From contig NZ_ATVO01000003.1 of the NCBI RefSeq assembly GCF_000420765.1, positions 124,001 through 188,000 on the forward strand: a stretch of DNA of 64,000 bases, in the 5' to 3' direction. Shown piece by piece: positions 1 through 9,155 of this stretch. A program made the position numbers and the translations under genes. The notes below the pieces were generated by a model. The model ran no database searches, was not told the origin of the DNA, and saw only the letters and a program-made list of their open reading frames with translations. This DNA is from Sandarakinorhabdus limnophila DSM 17366. Its GTDB lineage: Bacteria; Pseudomonadota; Alphaproteobacteria; Sphingomonadales; Sphingomonadaceae. How positions within the stretch are numbered: the first letter of the stretch is position 1; every line of letters starts with the position of its first letter.

Positions 1-996
<996 letters not shown>

Positions 997-1086
997 TCAG
1001 CGCTTCCACAGCCACCAGCCGGTGGCCAGCCCGACAGCAAAGCCGGCCAGCACCCACAGCCAAATCTCGCCGAACAGCCAGATCAT
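997..1086 (-). CDS. 29-residue single-span membrane microprotein
   Basis: This very short frame starts at ATG 1086-1084 and stops at 999-997. It encodes one tryptophan-rich hydrophobic helix (MIWLFGEIWLWVLAGF, then a GLATGWW stretch) ending in KR, which would fit one membrane span with a cytoplasmic basic end. Its start overlaps the stop of the upstream minus-strand gene as ATGA, the usual sign of translational coupling. Its stop lies directly against the ppdK stop. I do not recognise a family. The coupling and the clean hydrophobic composition are the reasons for believing it is real; conservation could not be checked. Confidence 0.5.
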   Translation of the reverse strand: MIWLFGEIWLWVLAGFAVGLATGWWLWKR

Positions 1087-1373
1087 CGTGGGCTCCAGAC
1101 GGCGTCGGCAATGCCGGGGTGGCGTTTCAGATCAGCGATGACGGCAGCACGTGTGGCGGGATCGGCGGTGCCTGACAGGCGGGCCACCCGCGCCACAAGC
1201 CCCGATGGCTGGCGAAAGCTGATGCTGCCATCCATCACGCCCTGCGCCTGCATGGCTGTGGCCGCAGACAGGCCCAGTTCGGCCATCATCACTTGGCCCT
1301 GATGCAGGGAAGCGCCACGCGCCAGCACGACAGTGGCGGCCAGGCCGGTGAGCAGTTTCAGGGCGGGGTGCAT
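1083..1373 (-). CDS. Small exported protein of unknown function
   Basis: The protein has 96 residues. I chose ATG 1373 because it gives a plausible signal peptide (MHPALKLLTGLAATVVLARGA); a start 27 bases upstream would add non-signal residues. The mature part is mixed alpha/beta, and its C-terminal part (DLKRHPGIADAVW) resembles small exported proteins with a short repeat fold, but I cannot name a family. It is coupled by ATGA to the 29-residue membrane peptide downstream, suggesting a two-gene unit acting at the cell envelope. No cysteine or catalytic motif is visible. Confidence 0.6.
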   Translation of the reverse strand: MHPALKLLTGLAATVVLARGASLHQGQVMMAELGLSAATAMQAQGVMDGSISFRQPSGLVARVARLSGTADPATRAAVIADLKRHPGIADAVWSPR

Positions 1374-1433
1374 TGCCTGCCCAGCTAAGCCGCAACCCAA
1401 GGCGCTGGCAAGCGACGCGATTCGGCTTTATCG

Positions 1434-2396
1434 ATGCGTCTTATGAGTTTTGTGTCCGAGAGTGACCCGTGGATGCGCCGCCGCAGCCTGCCGGCGGGCG
1501 GAGAGCGCCTTTTCCTGCCGCTGCGCGATGGCTGGCCGGTGCGGCTGGAACATTGGCCGCGCCGCAATCCGGAACGGGGTCATATGTTGATGGTCACCGG
1601 CCGGGCTGATTTCGTCGAGAAATATGCCGAAACACTGCACGACCTGGTCGATGCCGGCTGGGGCGTCACCATCTTTGATTGGCGCGGGCAGGGCCTGTCG
1701 CGGCGGGTGGGCAAGACGCCGATGCACGGCGCCTCGCCGGGCTTTGACGTATGGCTGGATGATCTGGCCGAACTGGTGGCGTGGACGGTAGAGCGCAGCG
1801 GTGGCCCGGTGGTGGCGGCGGCCCATTCGATGGGCGGGCATATTGTGCTGCGTCACCTGGCGGCCGCGCGTGGCGGCATCAGCCGTGCGGTCGTGCTGGC
1901 GCCGATGCTGGGGCTGTCGGCCTCCCCGTTGGGCCCGGGCCTTGCCCGTTGGCTGGCGGCACGCATGGTGAAATGGCGGCGCGGCAGCGATTTCGTGCTG
2001 GGCGGCGGCCCCTATGAACCCGGTGTTGCCGGCAGCAAGCGCCAGTTGCTGCTCACCAGTGATGCCGAACGTTATTCCGATGAAAGCTGGTGGATCGGGC
2101 AATATCCCGCGCTGGCGCTGGGCAGTGTGACCTGGGGTTGGCTGCACGATGCCTTTGCCAGCATCGATGCGCTGAACGCGCGCGGCGTGCCTGAGGCTAT
2201 CTCCGTGCCGGTTCTGGCGCTGATTCCGGAGAAGGATGGCCTGGTGGACAGCAAGGCTACCCGCCGCTTTGTCGCGCGCATCCCCGCCGGCGAAACGGTG
2301 GAATATCCGCAAGCTGGCCACGAACTGCTGCGCGAAGCCGAACCGCTGCGCGGCACGGTGCTGGACCGCATGCTGGCGTTCTTCGGCGGGCAATGA
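1434..2396 (+). CDS. Alpha/beta hydrolase, lysophospholipase/monoacylglycerol lipase type
   Basis: This is a 320-residue serine hydrolase. The nucleophile elbow is AHSMGGH with Ser about 132, preceded by the oxyanion-side FDWRGQGLS motif (about 81-89). An acid is near PEKDGLVD and the catalytic His is in AGHELL near the C-terminus. This arrangement matches the PldB/monoglyceride lipase branch, which cleaves fatty acyl esters of lysophospholipids or monoacylglycerols. There is no signal peptide, so it is probably cytosolic or membrane-associated. It overlaps the next gene by ATGATGA, so the two are translationally coupled. ATG 1443 is an alternative start. The substrate is not determinable. 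Confidence 0.85.
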   Translation: MRLMSFVSESDPWMRRRSLPAGGERLFLPLRDGWPVRLEHWPRRNPERGHMLMVTGRADFVEKYAETLHDLVDAGWGVTIFDWRGQGLSRRVGKTPMHGASPGFDVWLDDLAELVAWTVERSGGPVVAAAHSMGGHIVLRHLAAARGGISRAVVLAPMLGLSASPLGPGLARWLAARMVKWRRGSDFVLGGGPYEPGVAGSKRQLLLTSDAERYSDESWWIGQYPALALGSVTWGWLHDAFASIDALNARGVPEAISVPVLALIPEKDGLVDSKATRRFVARIPAGETVEYPQAGHELLREAEPLRGTVLDRMLAFFGGQ

Positions 2397-3523
2397 TGAG
2401 CCAGGATTTCGACATTGCCATCATCGGCGCCGGCATCGCCGGGGCCAGCACGGCCTGGGCCTTGCTGGAAGCGGCCCCGCAACTGCGGATTGTGTTGATC
2501 GAGATGGAGGAACGCCCGGGCTATCACACCACCGGGCGATCGGCGGCCATCTTCATCGAAAGCTATGGCGGCCCGGCCGTCGTGCCGTTGAGCCGCGCCA
2601 GCCGGGCTTTCTTTGGGGAACCCCCAGCGGGCTTTCCGCCGCTGCTGTTCCACCGGCCCAGCCTGATCATCGAAAGCCCCGAGGATGCGGGCGGGCTGGA
2701 ACGGGTCGCCGCCGAATATGATGAAGGCGGTGTGGCCTATGAATGGCTGGACGCCGCCGCGCTGGCGGCGTCGCCGGTAGGTCACATGCTGAAGCCCGAA
2801 TGGCGCAATCGCGCCCTGATCGAGCCCGATTGCCACGATATTGATGTGGCCGCCCTGCATCAGGGTTTTTTGCGCGGTGTGAATGGCGCGAAGCCCACGC
2901 TCATCACCAATGCCCAAGTCACTGCGCTCGACCGCAGCGCGGGCATGTGGCGTATCACCACCCGCGCCGGCGTTTTCACGGCGCCATTGCTGGTCAATGC
3001 CGCCGGGGCCTGGGCCGATGGACTGGCGACGCTGGCCGGGGCCGCGCCAAGGGGGCTGATGCCGCTGCGGCGCACGATGGCCGTGCTGCGTATCGATCCC
3101 GTCCCGCCGGCCGATCTGCCGACGGTGATGAGCAGCGACGGCAGTTTCTACTTCAAACCGGATGGCGAGCGGCTGTGGCTGTCGCCGCACGACGAGATTC
3201 CCGATGTGCCGCACGATGTCCGCCCCGACGAGATGGATCTGGCCGTGGTGATCGACCGGTTCGAACAGGCCAGCACAGTGGCCGTGAAGCGGCTCGAATC
3301 AAGTTGGGCGGGCTTGCGCACCTTCGCGCCCGATCGGTTGCCGGTGTATGGCTTTGATGGTGCCGTGGATGGCCTGTTCTGGTGTGCCGGGCAGGGCGGT
3401 TTCGGCATCCAGACGGCACCGGCCGCCGGCCGCCTGTGTGCGGCGTTGCTGCTGGGCGGCACTGCGCCGGTTGATCCGGCTCCCTATGCCGCCGGCCTGC
3501 CGCGTAAAAGTAATTTTTCTTAA
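2393..3523 (+). CDS. FAD-dependent oxidoreductase, glycine/D-amino-acid oxidase family
   Basis: The protein has 376 residues. The N-terminal dinucleotide-binding motif IIGAGIAGAS sits at about residues 9-18, followed by the acidic end of strand two (LIEMEERPGYHTTGRSAAIF). The C-terminal FAD-binding segment contains WCAGQGGFGIQTAPA. This is the DAO fold, which oxidises secondary or primary amines or 2-hydroxyacids. The H-T-T-G-R-S-A segment is typical of the branch that includes D-arginine dehydrogenase-like enzymes. It starts inside the stop of the hydrolase gene (ATGATGA), so the two form an operon. The substrate is not predictable from sequence alone. Confidence 0.85.
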   Translation: MMSQDFDIAIIGAGIAGASTAWALLEAAPQLRIVLIEMEERPGYHTTGRSAAIFIESYGGPAVVPLSRASRAFFGEPPAGFPPLLFHRPSLIIESPEDAGGLERVAAEYDEGGVAYEWLDAAALAASPVGHMLKPEWRNRALIEPDCHDIDVAALHQGFLRGVNGAKPTLITNAQVTALDRSAGMWRITTRAGVFTAPLLVNAAGAWADGLATLAGAAPRGLMPLRRTMAVLRIDPVPPADLPTVMSSDGSFYFKPDGERLWLSPHDEIPDVPHDVRPDEMDLAVVIDRFEQASTVAVKRLESSWAGLRTFAPDRLPVYGFDGAVDGLFWCAGQGGFGIQTAPAAGRLCAALLLGGTAPVDPAPYAAGLPRKSNFS

Positions 3524-3637
3524 AGAAAATTCGTCATAAATTTACAATAATGTTACCTGTTTGGGTGTATAACCCCGACCACAAGGTCGCACGTCCGTGG
3601 TCAACGAACCACATGAACGTTCCAATTGGGGGAACAT

Positions 3638-3871
3638 ATGACCAAGAATTTTCTCGCCTCGGCCGCGATGGCCGCGCTGGCGATGGGCCTGGCGCTGCCG
3701 GCTTCCGCCAACACCCTGTTTTTCCAAATGAATCCGAACATCGATACCGGCGGTTCGCGGTCGGTCTTCGTGTTCGGCCAAGCTGGCTCTACTGGATCCA
3801 TCACCAATGGCGTCGGCTTTTCAAACAACTTCACCCTGGGCGCATCCGGCTTTGCGGTGATTGATTTACCC
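3638..3871 (+). pseudogene. 5' fragment of an exported-protein gene, truncated against tgt
   Basis: An AT-rich leader is followed by a start at ATG 3638 (GGGGG at 3629-3633). The gene begins with a clear signal peptide (MTKNFLASAAMAALAMGLALPASA) and about 54 residues of a beta-rich, low-charge mature domain (NTLFFQMNPNIDTGG..). After residue 78 (about base 3871) the reading becomes arginine/serine-rich and runs antisense through tgt, whose stop is at 3891-3893. The protein-like signal therefore ends about 20 bases before the neighbour's end. The simplest reading is a deletion that removed the 3' part of a larger secreted-protein gene. I cannot name the family. A very short functional product cannot be excluded. 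Confidence 0.5.
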
Positions 3872-3890
3872 AAGCCGGGGCGCAGCCGTA

Positions 3891-5030
3891 TCAGCGGCGT
3901 TTTGCGTGATAGCGGGCGAGGAAGGCGGCGGCGAAATCGCTCAACCGCTGCTCTGCAATCGCGCCGCGCAAGCCTGCCATCAACTGCTGGTAGAAACCGA
4001 TATTATGCTGGGTCAGCAGCATCGCCCCCAGCATCTCGCCAGCCTTGATCAGATGGTGGAGATAGGCGCGGCTTGCCGCCTCCGGCCCGTGGCAGACCGG
4101 GCAACGGCAATCGTCATCGAGGGGGGACAGATCCTCGCCATGCACGGCATTCCTGAGGTTGAGCGGGCCATCATGGGTGAAGGCCTGGCCGTTGCGGCCT
4201 GATCGCGTGGGCAGCACGCAATCGAACATGTCCACGCCGCGCACCACCGCGCCGACGATGTCATCGGGCTTGCCCACGCCCATCAGGTAACGCGGTGCCT
4301 CTTCCGGCAACTGGCCAGTGGCATAATCCAGCACGCCGAACATTGCCGGCTGGCCTTCGCCCACCGCCAGCCCGCCGATGGCATAGCCATCAAAGCCGAT
4401 CGCGCGCAGCGCGGTGGCAGATTCGGCGCGCAGACGTTCATCCAGCCCGCCCTGCTGGATACCGAACAACGCCGCTCCGGCCGCGTGCTCACCGCCGGCG
4501 TCGAACGCCGCCCGGCTGCGCGCCGCCCAGCGCATGCTCCGGTCCATGGCGTCCTTCACCACTTCACGCGGGGCGGGCAGGGCGACCAGTTCATCAAACG
4601 CCATGACGATATCGCTGCCCAGCAGGCGTTGGATTTCCATCGAACGTTCCGGGCTCATCAGATGCCGGCTGCCGTCGAGATGGCTGGCAAAGGTGACACC
4701 TTCCTCCGTGCGCTTGGTCAGGTTGGAAAGGCTCATCACCTGATAGCCGCCGCTGTCGGTGAGTATGGGGCGGTTCCAGCCCATGAAGGCATGCAGGCCG
4801 CCGAGGCGGTGGATGCGCTCGGCGGTGGGGCGCAGCATCAGGTGATAGGTGTTACCAAGGATGATATCGGCGCCGGCGCTGCGCACTTCAGACGCGCGCA
4901 TAGCCTTCACTGTGGCCGCCGTGCCCACTGGCATGAAGGCCGGCGTGCGGATTTCGCCGCGGCGCATCTGGATCGTACCGGTGCGCGCCTTGCCGTCGCG
5001 GGCATGGATGTTGAAGGCGAAACGAGTCAT
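3891..5030 (-). CDS. tgt: Queuine tRNA-guanine(34) transglycosylase
   Basis: The protein has 379 residues. The start is ATG 5030 ([18 protein letters not shown]); longer in-frame extension is non-protein-like. It exchanges guanine 34 of GUN-anticodon tRNAs for preQ1. The catalytic aspartates are in [11 protein letters not shown] and [12 protein letters not shown]. The zinc site is CRCPVC followed by a His about 25 residues on (CxCx2C..H). Length and motif order match bacterial TGT. It is divergent from the DUF6491-like gene and convergent with the truncated exported-protein gene. Other queuosine genes are not in the window. Confidence 0.97.
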   Translation of the reverse strand: MTRFAFNIHARDGKARTGTIQMRRGEIRTPAFMPVGTAATVKAMRASEVRSAGADIILGNTYHLMLRPTAERIHRLGGLHAFMGWNRPILTDSGGYQVMSLSNLTKRTEEGVTFASHLDGSRHLMSPERSMEIQRLLGSDIVMAFDELVALPAPREVVKDAMDRSMRWAARSRAAFDAGGEHAAGAALFGIQQGGLDERLRAESATALRAIGFDGYAIGGLAVGEGQPAMFGVLDYATGQLPEEAPRYLMGVGKPDDIVGAVVRGVDMFDCVLPTRSGRNGQAFTHDGPLNLRNAVHGEDLSPLDDDCRCPVCHGPEAASRAYLHHLIKAGEMLGAMLLTQHNIGFYQQLMAGLRGAIAEQRLSDFAAAFLARYHAKRR

Positions 5031-5067
5031 TGGCCGCGCATAGCGTCTGTGGCAGGCTTTGGCCAAC

Positions 5068-5403
5068 ATGCTTGGGGTTCTGCTTCTGCTGGCGGCTGCC
5101 GATCCGCTCACCGCGCCAGCGGTGGGGACGGCGGCGGCTTGCCTGATCGTCGGCCGCCAGTTGGAATACAAGGTGGCCAGCGCCGATGTGCTGCTGGTGC
5201 GCGCTGGCGGGCGCTGGCATCGATCCCGCCTGCCTGATGGCTGCCCCGGCCTCAAACCCAACATGATCATCATGCGCCGTGACGCGTCCCCGCGCGCCTG
5301 CGCCAATGATCTGTTCGAGGTAAAGGACAATTTCACGCCTGAGGTGTTCAGCCTCTGCCGGTTCGGCCGGTTTGAGCCGCTGAACAAGGCGAGCCGATTC
5401 TGA
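5068..5403 (+). CDS. Small exported protein resembling DUF6491
   Basis: The protein has 111 residues from ATG 5068. A TTG nine bases upstream is possible, but ATG gives a clean signal peptide ([16 protein letters not shown]). The mature part has [12 protein letters not shown], then [13 protein letters not shown] and [12 protein letters not shown]. This spacing of cysteines around an R-x-x-L-x-x-x-C-P-G-L core is what I associate with the DUF6491 family of periplasmic proteins in sphingomonads and relatives. The function of that family is unknown. It lies upstream of a cupin-like gene in the same direction. Confidence 0.6.
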   Translation: MLGVLLLLAAADPLTAPAVGTAAACLIVGRQLEYKVASADVLLVRAGGRWHRSRLPDGCPGLKPNMIIMRRDASPRACANDLFEVKDNFTPEVFSLCRFGRFEPLNKASRF

Positions 5404-5420
5404 CGATGGGGAGAATGAAC

Positions 5421-5786
5421 ATGGTGAAGTCCTGGGGCCTTGGTGCGGTGCTGCTGTTGGCTGGCTTTGGCGCCGGTCTGGCGGTGGCGCAGGTGCAAAC
5501 CGGGCGCACGCCGCAGTTTGCCAACGAGGAGGTGAAAGTGTGGCGTTCTGTGATTGCAGTCGGCAATCCGCTGCCGTTGCACCGCCACGATCATCCGCGC
5601 GTGCTGATCGCCTTGAAGGGCGGCACCATGGATATTCGCGAGGAGACCGGGCAGTCGGACATCCAGAATTGGGAAACCGGCAAGGCCTATTGGTTGCCGG
5701 CCAACCCCAAGACCTTGCACCAGGATGTGAACGTGGGCAAGGAACCCATTGAAGTCATGGTGGTGGAGCTGCAGAAAGCGTGGTGA
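5421..5786 (+). CDS. Exported cupin-like protein
   Basis: The protein has 121 residues. GGGGAG at 5408-5413 is spaced seven bases from ATG 5421, so I prefer this over ATG 5415 or 5406. The N-terminus ([24 protein letters not shown]) is a signal peptide or anchor. The rest is a short cupin barrel: [18 protein letters not shown] carries the metal-binding histidines of motif 1, and [18 protein letters not shown] forms motif 2. It is probably a small periplasmic metal-binding cupin of unknown substrate. Its end overlaps the tlyA start by 7 bases, suggesting coupled expression. Confidence 0.65.
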   Translation: MVKSWGLGAVLLLAGFGAGLAVAQVQTGRTPQFANEEVKVWRSVIAVGNPLPLHRHDHPRVLIALKGGTMDIREETGQSDIQNWETGKAYWLPANPKTLHQDVNVGKEPIEVMVVELQKAW

Positions 5787-6517
5787 AGTCGCGCGTCGAT
5801 CAATTGCTGGTGGAGCGCGGGCTGGTTGAAAGCCGCACCCGCGCGCAGGCGCTGGTGATGGCCGGCCTGGTGTTTTCCGGTGACCGCAAGATCGCCAAGT
5901 CCGGCGACACGCTGGCTGCCGATGCGCCGCTGGAGGTGAAGGGTCGTGACCATCCCTGGGTGTCGCGCGGCGGCATCAAGCTCGATCACGGTCTTACCCA
6001 TTTCGGCTGGGACGTGGCGGGCGCGGTCGCCATCGATGTCGGCTCCTCCACCGGCGGCTTCACCGATGTGCTGCTCAGCCGCGGCACCACCCGTGTCTAT
6101 GCGGTCGACTCCGGCACCAATCAGCTGACGTGGAAATTGCGGCAGGATCCGCGCGTTGTCGTGCTCGAACAATTGTCGGCCCGTCTGCTGACGCCGGAGC
6201 ATATCCCTGAGCCGATCGATATCATCGTCTGCGATGCCAGTTTCATCAGTCTGATGAAGGTGTTGCCCGTGCCGATGGGTTTCGCGAAACCCGGCGCCCG
6301 CCTGCTGGCGCTGATCAAACCGCAATTCGAAGCCGGCCGCGAGGATGTGGGCAAGGGCGGCGTGGTGCGTGACGAAGCGGTGCGGGAACGCGTCTGCCGT
6401 GACGTCGCCGCGTGGCTGCTCGGGCAGGGCTGGGCCGTCGCAGGCCTCACCACCAGCCCCATCACGGGCCCGGAAGGCAATGTGGAGTTTCTGATCGGCG
6501 CGCAGTTGGCCGCTTAG
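5780..6517 (+). CDS. tlyA: TlyA-family rRNA 2'-O-methyltransferase / hemolysin A
   Basis: The protein has 245 residues from GTG 5780 (a second GTG follows at 5783). The N-terminal S4 RNA-binding domain (about 1-60: [20 protein letters not shown]) is followed by an FtsJ-type methyltransferase domain with the SAM site [16 protein letters not shown] and the segments VCDASFISL and [11 protein letters not shown]. TlyA proteins 2'-O-methylate cytidines in 16S and 23S rRNA. It begins inside the cupin gene's 3' end. Its stop overlaps the convergent HNH gene by 4 bases. Length and motif order are normal for the family. Confidence 0.93.
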   Translation: MVKSRVDQLLVERGLVESRTRAQALVMAGLVFSGDRKIAKSGDTLAADAPLEVKGRDHPWVSRGGIKLDHGLTHFGWDVAGAVAIDVGSSTGGFTDVLLSRGTTRVYAVDSGTNQLTWKLRQDPRVVVLEQLSARLLTPEHIPEPIDIIVCDASFISLMKVLPVPMGFAKPGARLLALIKPQFEAGREDVGKGGVVRDEAVRERVCRDVAAWLLGQGWAVAGLTTSPITGPEGNVEFLIGAQLAA

Positions 6518-6810
6518 CGCTTCTTGCCCTTGGTGGGCGCATGGAAGTCCGGCGGTTTGCCCGCCACCCACGCCACGAACGCCGCCACGCCCGGTTCCGC
6601 TAGCACGGCCGCCTTATCCGCCCCCATGCGGCCCAATTGGCTGTTGCTGAAATGGGCGTGGATGGCTTCGTGGCAGATCCGGTGGACCTTTTGCCGATCA
6701 CGGCCGCCCTTGGCCTTGGGGACCGGGTGGTGCCATTCCACCTCCACACCCAACGGCCGCCCGCACAGCCAGCAGCTGTCAATCACGGGCACTGCGTCAC
6801 TGTCCACCAT
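6514..6810 (-). CDS. Small HNH-type endonuclease-domain protein
   Basis: The protein has 98 residues. The sequence CWLCGRPL..VEWHHPVPKAKGG.. has one CxxC pair and the HH of an HNH-like motif, and RICHEAIHAHFS supplies a second metal-binding half. This matches short stand-alone HNH proteins common in Alphaproteobacteria, with undefined cellular role. It is a probable metal-dependent nuclease fold, though the family also contains non-nuclease members. It is convergent with tlyA (4-base overlap) and divergent from tspO, with 46 bases between the two starts. Confidence 0.7.
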   Translation of the reverse strand: MVDSDAVPVIDSCWLCGRPLGVEVEWHHPVPKAKGGRDRQKVHRICHEAIHAHFSNSQLGRMGADKAAVLAEPGVAAFVAWVAGKPPDFHAPTKGKKR

Positions 6811-6856
6811 GCGTCACGTGTAGCGTGGCAGCGGGCAACAGGCTACACCAACGGCA

Positions 6857-7405
6857 ATGTCCATCCCTGAGTCCCTTGACGCGCCTGAACCCTGGTTTTC
6901 CACTGGCAGCTTTTCGCGGGCGGCGATCGTGGCGGTGCCAGCCATCCTGCTGATGGGCGGGCTGGTGGCGCGCATCGCCGGCTCCACCGATACCAACCCG
7001 TGGTACCAGTCGCTCACTCTGCCGGCGTTTCAGCCGCCGGGGCCGCTGTTCGGTATTGCCTGGGCCATTCTCTACACGCTGATCGGCGTGGCCTTTGCCA
7101 TGGTATGGGGCACGAAAAAGGTGCCGGGCAAGCGCCTCGCCATCGCGCTGTTTGCCGTTGGCTTTGCCATCAATCTTACCTGGTCGCCGGTGTTTTTCCG
7201 CCTGCACATGATTTCCGCCGCGCTGGCCATCATCGCGGTGATGCTGCTGGTGGCGATCGCGACCACCTGGAGCTTCTGGCGCGTCAACCGGCTGGCCGGC
7301 TGGCTGATGCTGCCCTATTGCGCCTGGCTGTGCTTTGCCGGCGCCTTGAATATTGCCATCATGATGCTCAACCCTATGGCCGATGCCATGCAGCTGGGAA
7401 TTTGA
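6857..7405 (+). CDS. tspO: TspO/MBR family tryptophan-rich membrane protein
   Basis: The protein has 182 residues with five predicted membrane spans. The family signature WYQSLTLPAFQPPGPLFGIAWAILY is visible across about residues 50-75. Later segments NLTWSPVFFRLH and AWLCFAGALNIAI also match. TspO proteins bind porphyrins and heme intermediates in the outer or cytoplasmic membrane, and in Rhodobacter TspO modulates photopigment gene expression. An N-terminal extension of about 20 polar residues precedes the first span. The next gene starts three bases after its stop, so they are probably co-transcribed. Confidence 0.9.
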   Translation: MSIPESLDAPEPWFSTGSFSRAAIVAVPAILLMGGLVARIAGSTDTNPWYQSLTLPAFQPPGPLFGIAWAILYTLIGVAFAMVWGTKKVPGKRLAIALFAVGFAINLTWSPVFFRLHMISAALAIIAVMLLVAIATTWSFWRVNRLAGWLMLPYCAWLCFAGALNIAIMMLNPMADAMQLGI

Positions 7406-7408
7406 ACC

Positions 7409-7696
7409 ATGCAGAACGACAACAAATTGTTTGAAGACCTGTCCAAGGTCGCCACCGCCGCCATGGGCACGCTGGCCGGCGCCAGCCGCGAATTTTCCGG
7501 CGTGGCGCGGGAACGGATGAAGGAATTCGTTGGCGCCAGCGAGATCAGCCGCGACGAATTCGATGCGGTGAAAGCCATGGCTGCCACGGCCCGCGGTGAA
7601 ATCGAGGCGCTGAAGGCGGAAATTGCCGCGCTGAAAGCCGAGCTTGCTGAGCCGGCGGCGAAGAAGAGCCGCAAATCTGGTGGGGCAGACGCCTGA
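7409..7696 (+). CDS. UbiK-like accessory factor (BMFP coiled-coil protein)
   Basis: The protein has 95 residues. It has an amphipathic N-terminal helix (KLFEDLSKVATAAMGTLAG), then SRDEFDAVKAMAATARGEIEALKAEIAALKAELAE, a C-terminal trimeric coiled coil. This is the BMFP/YqiC pattern. In enterobacteria the homologue UbiK is an accessory factor of ubiquinone biosynthesis, binding membranes and lipids through the N-terminal helix. A basic tail (KKSRKSGG) ends the protein. It begins three bases after tspO in the same direction. Confidence 0.8.
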   Translation: MQNDNKLFEDLSKVATAAMGTLAGASREFSGVARERMKEFVGASEISRDEFDAVKAMAATARGEIEALKAEIAALKAELAEPAAKKSRKSGGADA

Positions 7697-7723
7697 TATC
7701 CACAAGATTTTGCGTGCCTTGCT

Positions 7724-7740
7724 CTTGCCGAATCGGCAAG
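7724..7740. promoter_or_regulatory. 17-bp perfect palindrome upstream of the YbjN-domain gene
   Basis: The sequence CTTGCCGA-A-TCGGCAAG is an 8+8 inverted repeat with a one-base centre, 42 bases before the start of the next gene. It could be an operator or part of a weak hairpin after the UbiK-like gene. There is no following T-run on the plus strand, which argues against an intrinsic terminator. No second copy was found nearby. Confidence 0.3.
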
Positions 7741-7781
7741 GCTTGCACAGCCTGTGCCGTGGCCGGTAAGGGATAGGCACG

Positions 7782-8300
7782 ATGAGCTTTTCCGAAATTG
7801 ATTTCAGCGCGGGCGAGCCCGCCCCGATCGACCTGCTCGAACAATTGTTCGATGCCAATGGCTGGGCCTCCGAACGTGTGGGTGATGAGGAAATCATCAC
7901 CACGGTGAAAGGTGGCTGGTGCACCTACCAGCTGCGCGCCCTGTGGCGCGGGGAAGACCGGGTGCTGCAGATCATTGCCCAGGCCGATCTCACTGTGCCC
8001 GAGGATCGGCGGCTGGCGGTGTATGAAACCATCGGCCTGATCAACGAACAATTGTGGATGGGCCATTTCGAACTCTGGTCGGCCGATGGCATGATCCTGT
8101 TCCGCCACGCCACGTTGCTGGCCGATGATGATGCCGAAGACGGCGGCGACCTGTCGCCGGCCCAGGCTGAAATCCTCACCGATGCAGCGGTTGAAGAGTT
8201 CGAGCGTTATTATCCGGTGTTCCAGCTGGTGTTGCTGGCGGGCCAGAGCCCGGTCGAAGCATTGGCCGCCGCGCTGATCGAGACAGCCGGCGAAGCATAA
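7782..8300 (+). CDS. YbjN domain-containing protein
   Basis: The protein has 172 residues and is very acidic, with no signal peptide or membrane span. The pattern LLEQLFDANGWASERVGDEEIITTVKGGWCTYQLRALWR, then DLTVPEDRRLAVYETIGLINEQLWMGHFEL, matches the YbjN fold, which is related to type III secretion chaperones. In E. coli YbjN affects motility and biofilm formation, but the molecular role is unclear. In Alphaproteobacteria the gene is commonly found next to proC, as here, where proC starts 20 bases after its stop. The two are probably one operon. Confidence 0.8.
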   Translation: MSFSEIDFSAGEPAPIDLLEQLFDANGWASERVGDEEIITTVKGGWCTYQLRALWRGEDRVLQIIAQADLTVPEDRRLAVYETIGLINEQLWMGHFELWSADGMILFRHATLLADDDAEDGGDLSPAQAEILTDAAVEEFERYYPVFQLVLLAGQSPVEALAAALIETAGEA

Positions 8301-8320
8301 GACCGGTTTTGGGAGCAGAC

Positions 8321-9109
8321 ATGACAGCGAGTGCGCAGATCGGGGCGCCGATCTGGTTGATCGGCTGTGGCAACATGGGCGGCGCGCTGCTGCGGCGCTG
8401 GCTGGCCGAAGGGCTGGGTCCGGTTGCCGTGATCGATCCGGCGGCCCGCAATCTGCCGCCCGGCGTCGAAGCTTCGGCTCGCCCACCGGCGGAAGGCAAA
8501 CCCGATATCGTCGTGCTCGCCGTGAAACCGCAGGCCTGGGCGCAGGCGGTGTTGCCACTGGCCGGCCGGTTGGGGCCGCTCACCCTTGTGATTTCAGTGA
8601 TGGCTGGCGTGCGTACGGAGGACCTGGCCCGGCTTTTCCCGGGCGCCGGCATCGTGCGGGCCATGCCCAACACGCCGTCTGCGGTAGGGCAGGGGGCCAC
8701 CGCGTTGTTCACCCGCGATGGCGATATCGTGCAGGGCGCCGCCGAAGCCCTGTTCCAGCCGGTGGGCCAGACGATCTGGCTTTCCGATGAAACCCAGTTC
8801 GATGCCGTCACCGCCGTTTCCGGTTCCGGCCCGGCCTATGTGTTCCATTTCATCGAGGCACTGGCCGCCGCTGGCGAAGTGGCTGGCCTGGAACCGGCCA
8901 TGGCCATGCGCCTCGCCCGCCAGACCTTGATTGGCGCTGCGGCACTGGCCGCGCAGGATGGCGCAACGCCGGCCGCCGCCTTGCGGGAACGCGTCACCTC
9001 GCCGGGCGGCACCACTGCGGCGGGCCTGTCCGTGCTGATGCCAGGCCTGACGCCGCTGCTGGAACAGGTGGTGGCCGCAGCGGCGGCGCGGTCACGCGAA
9101 CTGGGCTGA
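8321..9109 (+). CDS. proC: Pyrroline-5-carboxylate reductase
   Basis: The protein has 262 residues from ATG 8321, with GGGAG at 8310-8314; a TTG at 8309 is less likely. It catalyses the last step of proline synthesis, reducing pyrroline-5-carboxylate with NAD(P)H. The N-terminal Rossmann motif is LIGCGNMGGALLRRWL. The C-terminal family signature is SGSGPAYVFHFIEAL, then TSPGGTTAAGLSVL. All expected segments are present and the length is normal. It follows the YbjN gene in the same direction. Confidence 0.95.
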   Translation: MTASAQIGAPIWLIGCGNMGGALLRRWLAEGLGPVAVIDPAARNLPPGVEASARPPAEGKPDIVVLAVKPQAWAQAVLPLAGRLGPLTLVISVMAGVRTEDLARLFPGAGIVRAMPNTPSAVGQGATALFTRDGDIVQGAAEALFQPVGQTIWLSDETQFDAVTAVSGSGPAYVFHFIEALAAAGEVAGLEPAMAMRLARQTLIGAAALAAQDGATPAAALRERVTSPGGTTAAGLSVLMPGLTPLLEQVVAAAAARSRELG

Positions 9110-9155
9110 CACGCTGGCGCGACTGACATAATCTCTCGCTTGGGAGACAGATGCC

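Noticed and set aside
2072-3214. 380-codon minus-strand frame across the hydrolase and FAD oxidoreductase genes
   Set aside because: It spans two well-supported genes in antisense, lacks any family motif and has the same biased composition as other GC-driven shadows.
5031-5720. In-frame upstream extension of tgt to 609 codons
   Set aside because: The added part is antisense to the DUF6491-like and cupin-like genes and not protein-like; ATG 5030 gives the normal TGT N-terminus and length.
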